From Streptomyces ficellus (GTDB taxonomy: Bacteria; Actinomycetota; Actinomycetes; Streptomycetales; Streptomycetaceae), in contig NZ_JAUEPL010000029.1 of NCBI RefSeq assembly GCF_030406405.1, positions 1-64,000 on the forward strand: a stretch of DNA of 64,000 nucleotides, given 5' to 3'. Under the pieces are notes generated by a model that ran no database searches, was not told the origin of the DNA, and was given only the letters and a program-made list of their open reading frames with translations. The position numbers were made by a program, and so were the translations under genes. Shown one piece after another: positions 61,800-64,000 of the stretch; position 1 is the stretch's first letter; each line of letters starts with the position of its first letter.

Positions 61800-64000
61800 A
61801 TGGCATTCAATCACTTACCAGCAGCCATGCACGACGCCTTGGGAGCATTGTCCGTCATGCCGGTGACACACTCGGTGCCGATGGCCATGAATCACCGCCC
61901 CAGTCGACCTCCCGAGAGCGGGGACACCCGCCCCTCCCCCGGTACGGTCCTTGACCGGCTCGCCGCGGGGGCGAACCGGGCTGCGCGCATCACTCATACG
62001 GAGCACCTGCCCCCCAGACCGGGTAGGCATGCCGTCTGGCCGGATCGCATCCGCCCAGAAGTGATCAACGCCATCCGTACGGCGGGTATCGAGCACCCGT
62101 GGGCCCACCAGGCGGCCGCCGCGGAGCACGCCCTGGACCGCGAATCGGTCGTCATCGCCACCGGCACCGCGTCCGGCAAGTCCCTCGCCTATCTGGCCCC
62201 CGTCCTGTCCACGCTGCTCGACGGCTCCGAGGCGGCCAACGGCCGGGGCGCCACCGCCCTGTACCTCGCCCCGACCAAGGCCCTCGCCGCCGACCAGCTG
62301 CGGTCCGTGAAGGGGCTCGCCGCTCCGCTGGGCAACCGGATCCGGCCCGCGGCGTACGACGGCGACACGCCCGTCGAGGAACGCGAGTGGGTCCGCCAGT
62401 ACGCCACTTACGTACTGACCAACCCCGACATGCTCCACCGGGGCATACTCCCCTCCCACCCCCGCTGGTCCTCCTTCCTGCGCGCCCTGCGCTATGTCGT
62501 CATCGACGAGTGCCACACCTACCGCGGGGTGTTCGGGGCCCACGTCGCCCAGGTGCTGCGGCGGCTGCGCCGCGTGTGCGCCCGCTACGGCGCGTCCCCC
62601 GTCTTCCTCCTCGCCTCCGCCACCGCCGCCCAGCCGGCCCTGGCCGCCGGACGCCTGACCGGCCTGCCCGTCACCGAGGTCGCCGACGACGCCTCCCCGC
62701 GCGGCGAGCTGGTCTTCGCCCTGTGGGAGCCGCCGCTCACCGAGCTGCAGGGCGAGCAGGGCGCCCCGGTGCGCCGTACCGCCACCGCCGAGACCGCCGA
62801 TCTCCTCACGGACCTGACCTTGCAGGGGGTCCGCTCGGTCGCCTTCGTACGCTCCCGGCGCGGGGCCGAGCTGATCTCGGTCATCGCCAAGGAGCGTCTG
62901 GCGGAGGTGGACCGCTCCCTGCCCAAGCGGGTCGCCGCCTACCGGGGCGGCTACCTGCCCGAGGAGCGGCGGGGCCTGGAGCGGGCCCTGCACTCCGGGG
63001 AGCTGCTCGGGCTCGCCGCGACGACCGCCCTGGAGCTGGGCATCGACGTCTCCGGCCTGGACGCCGTCCTGATCGCCGGCTACCCGGGCACCCGCGCCTC
63101 CCTGTGGCAGCAGGCGGGCCGCGCCGGACGCTCCGGGCATGGGGCACTCGCGGTCCTGGTGGCCCGCGACGATCCGCTGGACACGTTCCTCGTCCACCAT
63201 CCCGAGGCGCTGTTCCGCCAGCCGGTCGAATCGACCGTCCTGGACCCGGACAATCCGTACGTCCTCGCCCCCCATCTGTGCGCGGCCACCGCGGAGATGC
63301 CGCTCACGGAGTCCGACCTAGGCCTGTTCGGTCCGGCCGTTTCCGAGCTGCTGCCCCAGCTGGAGTCGGCGGGCCTGCTGCGCCGGCGGGCCTCCGGCTG
63401 GTACTGGACCCGCCGTGAACGCGCCGCCGATCTCACCGACATCCGCGGCGAGGGCGGCAGCCCCGTCCAGATCGTCGAGGCGGGGACGGGCCGCCTGCTC
63501 GGCACCGTGGACGAGTCGGCCTCCCACGCCGCCGTTCACGAAGGCGCCGTCCACCTCCACATGGGCCGCACCTATCTGGTCAAGGAGCTGGACCTGAAGG
63601 ACTCGGTCGCCCTCGTCGAGGAGGCCAATCCCCCGTACTCCACCACCGCCCGCGACACCACCACCATCTCCGTACTCGAAACCGACACCGAGATCCCCTG
63701 GGGCGACGGGCGCCTGTGCTACGGCTCCGTCGAGGTCACCAATCAGGTCGTCTCCTTCCTCCGTCGCCGTCTGATCACCGGGGAGGTGCTGGGCGAGACC
63801 AAGCTCGACCTGCCGCCGCGCACCCTGCGCACCCGCGCCGTGTGGTGGACCGTCACGGAGGACCAGCTGGACGCCGCCCGGGTGAACCCCGAACAACTGG
63901 GCGGCGCCCTGCATGCCGCCGAGCACGCCTCCATCGGGCTACTGCCGCTCTTCGCCACCTGCGACCGCTGGGACATCGGCGGGGTGTCCATCCCGCTCCA
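61800..64000 (+). CDS. DEAD/DEAH-box helicase, 5' part (runs off window)
   Basis: Partial superfamily 2 helicase (at least 733 residues, incomplete at the right edge). Walker A is IATGTASGKSLAYL with Lys127, Walker B VVIDECHTY (DECH), then SATAAQP and C-terminal motif VI QQAGRAGRSG, followed by a zinc/Lhr-like accessory domain. ATG 61800 (MAFNHLPAAMHDALG) is chosen because it matches the N-terminus I recall for Streptomyces homologues; in-frame ATGs at 61827, 61857 and 61881 are alternatives. Codon 6 (61815-61817) is the rare TTA, dependent on bldA tRNA. It is divergent from bldG across 78 bases. Confidence 0.92.
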   Translation, partial: MAFNHLPAAMHDALGALSVMPVTHSVPMAMNHRPSRPPESGDTRPSPGTVLDRLAAGANRAARITHTEHLPPRPGRHAVWPDRIRPEVINAIRTAGIEHPWAHQAAAAEHALDRESVVIATGTASGKSLAYLAPVLSTLLDGSEAANGRGATALYLAPTKALAADQLRSVKGLAAPLGNRIRPAAYDGDTPVEEREWVRQYATYVLTNPDMLHRGILPSHPRWSSFLRALRYVVIDECHTYRGVFGAHVAQVLRRLRRVCARYGASPVFLLASATAAQPALAAGRLTGLPVTEVADDASPRGELVFALWEPPLTELQGEQGAPVRRTATAETADLLTDLTLQGVRSVAFVRSRRGAELISVIAKERLAEVDRSLPKRVAAYRGGYLPEERRGLERALHSGELLGLAATTALELGIDVSGLDAVLIAGYPGTRASLWQQAGRAGRSGHGALAVLVARDDPLDTFLVHHPEALFRQPVESTVLDPDNPYVLAPHLCAATAEMPLTESDLGLFGPAVSELLPQLESAGLLRRRASGWYWTRRERAADLTDIRGEGGSPVQIVEAGTGRLLGTVDESASHAAVHEGAVHLHMGRTYLVKELDLKDSVALVEEANPPYSTTARDTTTISVLETDTEIPWGDGRLCYGSVEVTNQVVSFLRRRLITGEVLGETKLDLPPRTLRTRAVWWTVTEDQLDAARVNPEQLGGALHAAEHASIGLLPLFATCDRWDIGGVSIPL

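Noticed and set aside
61847-61870. TTGTCCGTC near the helicase start as a third damage promoter
   Set aside because: Two mismatches in the core motif, no -10 at the right spacing, and it lies inside the preferred coding frame.
61815-63275. Minus-strand frame of about 486 codons opposite the helicase
   Set aside because: Shadow of the helicase gene; it lacks codon bias in its own frame.

Overview
The window is chromosomal DNA of a Streptomyces or very close relative. The evidence is very high GC with strong third-position GC bias, many GTG/TTG starts, tipA, short chaplins, the bldG locus, a whiJ/abaA-type regulator trio, a Zur-type set of zinc-free ribosomal protein genes, DUF397, and a lysine-tailed topoisomerase I. 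Gene order resembles two blocks I remember from the S. coelicolor chromosome (dacB-ppa-tipA-Zur ribosomal genes, and holB-tmk-topA-hppA-bldG). I found no insertion sequence, prophage, CRISPR or rRNA. There is one tRNA.

Layout. 1-135: a glycerol kinase scrap butts against the 3' end of dacB, possibly a chimeric edge. 0.1-9.4 kb: dacB, soluble pyrophosphatase, a ThrE-type exporter, a GC-rich repeat tract, a small membrane protein and a giant P-type ATPase. 9.4-14 kb: a minus-strand run of DedA, TipA (with recognisable promoter and operator), PadR, DinB-like and aldehyde dehydrogenase genes. 14-16.1 kb: a whiJ/abaA-like trio. 16.3-18.7 kb: divergent zinc-starvation ribosomal protein operons around a Zur-like box. 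18.7-26.7 kb: a frameshifted lipoprotein, FUSC permease, DUF2786 protein, 3'-5' exonuclease/DNA polymerase, a P450 and small proteins.

26.9-41.7 kb is the most distinctive accessory region. Eight tightly overlapping minus-strand genes (28651-37926) encode a complete lipid-linked exopolysaccharide pathway: priming transferase, glycosyltransferases, an MVF (MurJ-family) flippase, a ligase/polymerase, a chain-length protein, a deacetylase and an acyltransferase. A secreted GH26-type glycanase with a long Glu-Pro linker converges on it. Chaplin genes lie on both sides, with three small secreted proteins and a VKOR thiol oxidase. A joint role in the aerial surface layer is an inference.

41.8-42.7 kb holds decaying remnants of a PucR regulator and an amino-acid permease, followed by tRNA-Thr. 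43-64 kb is conserved core: a secreted hydrolase, holB, an MFS-thymidylate kinase fusion, topA, a Ser/Thr kinase, a methyltransferase, a lipoprotein, the H+-pyrophosphatase hppA, the anti-sigma factor/BldG pair, and a DEAD/DEAH helicase that runs off the right edge.

Regulatory highlights read from sequence: two good matches to the PafBC-type RecA-independent DNA-damage promoter (one apparently bidirectional, both placing the start at a leaderless GTG), a conserved tipA promoter/operator with an internal TipAS start at Met110, a Zur-like palindrome, a PadR-type palindrome, and a rare TTA codon in the leader of the helicase next to bldG.
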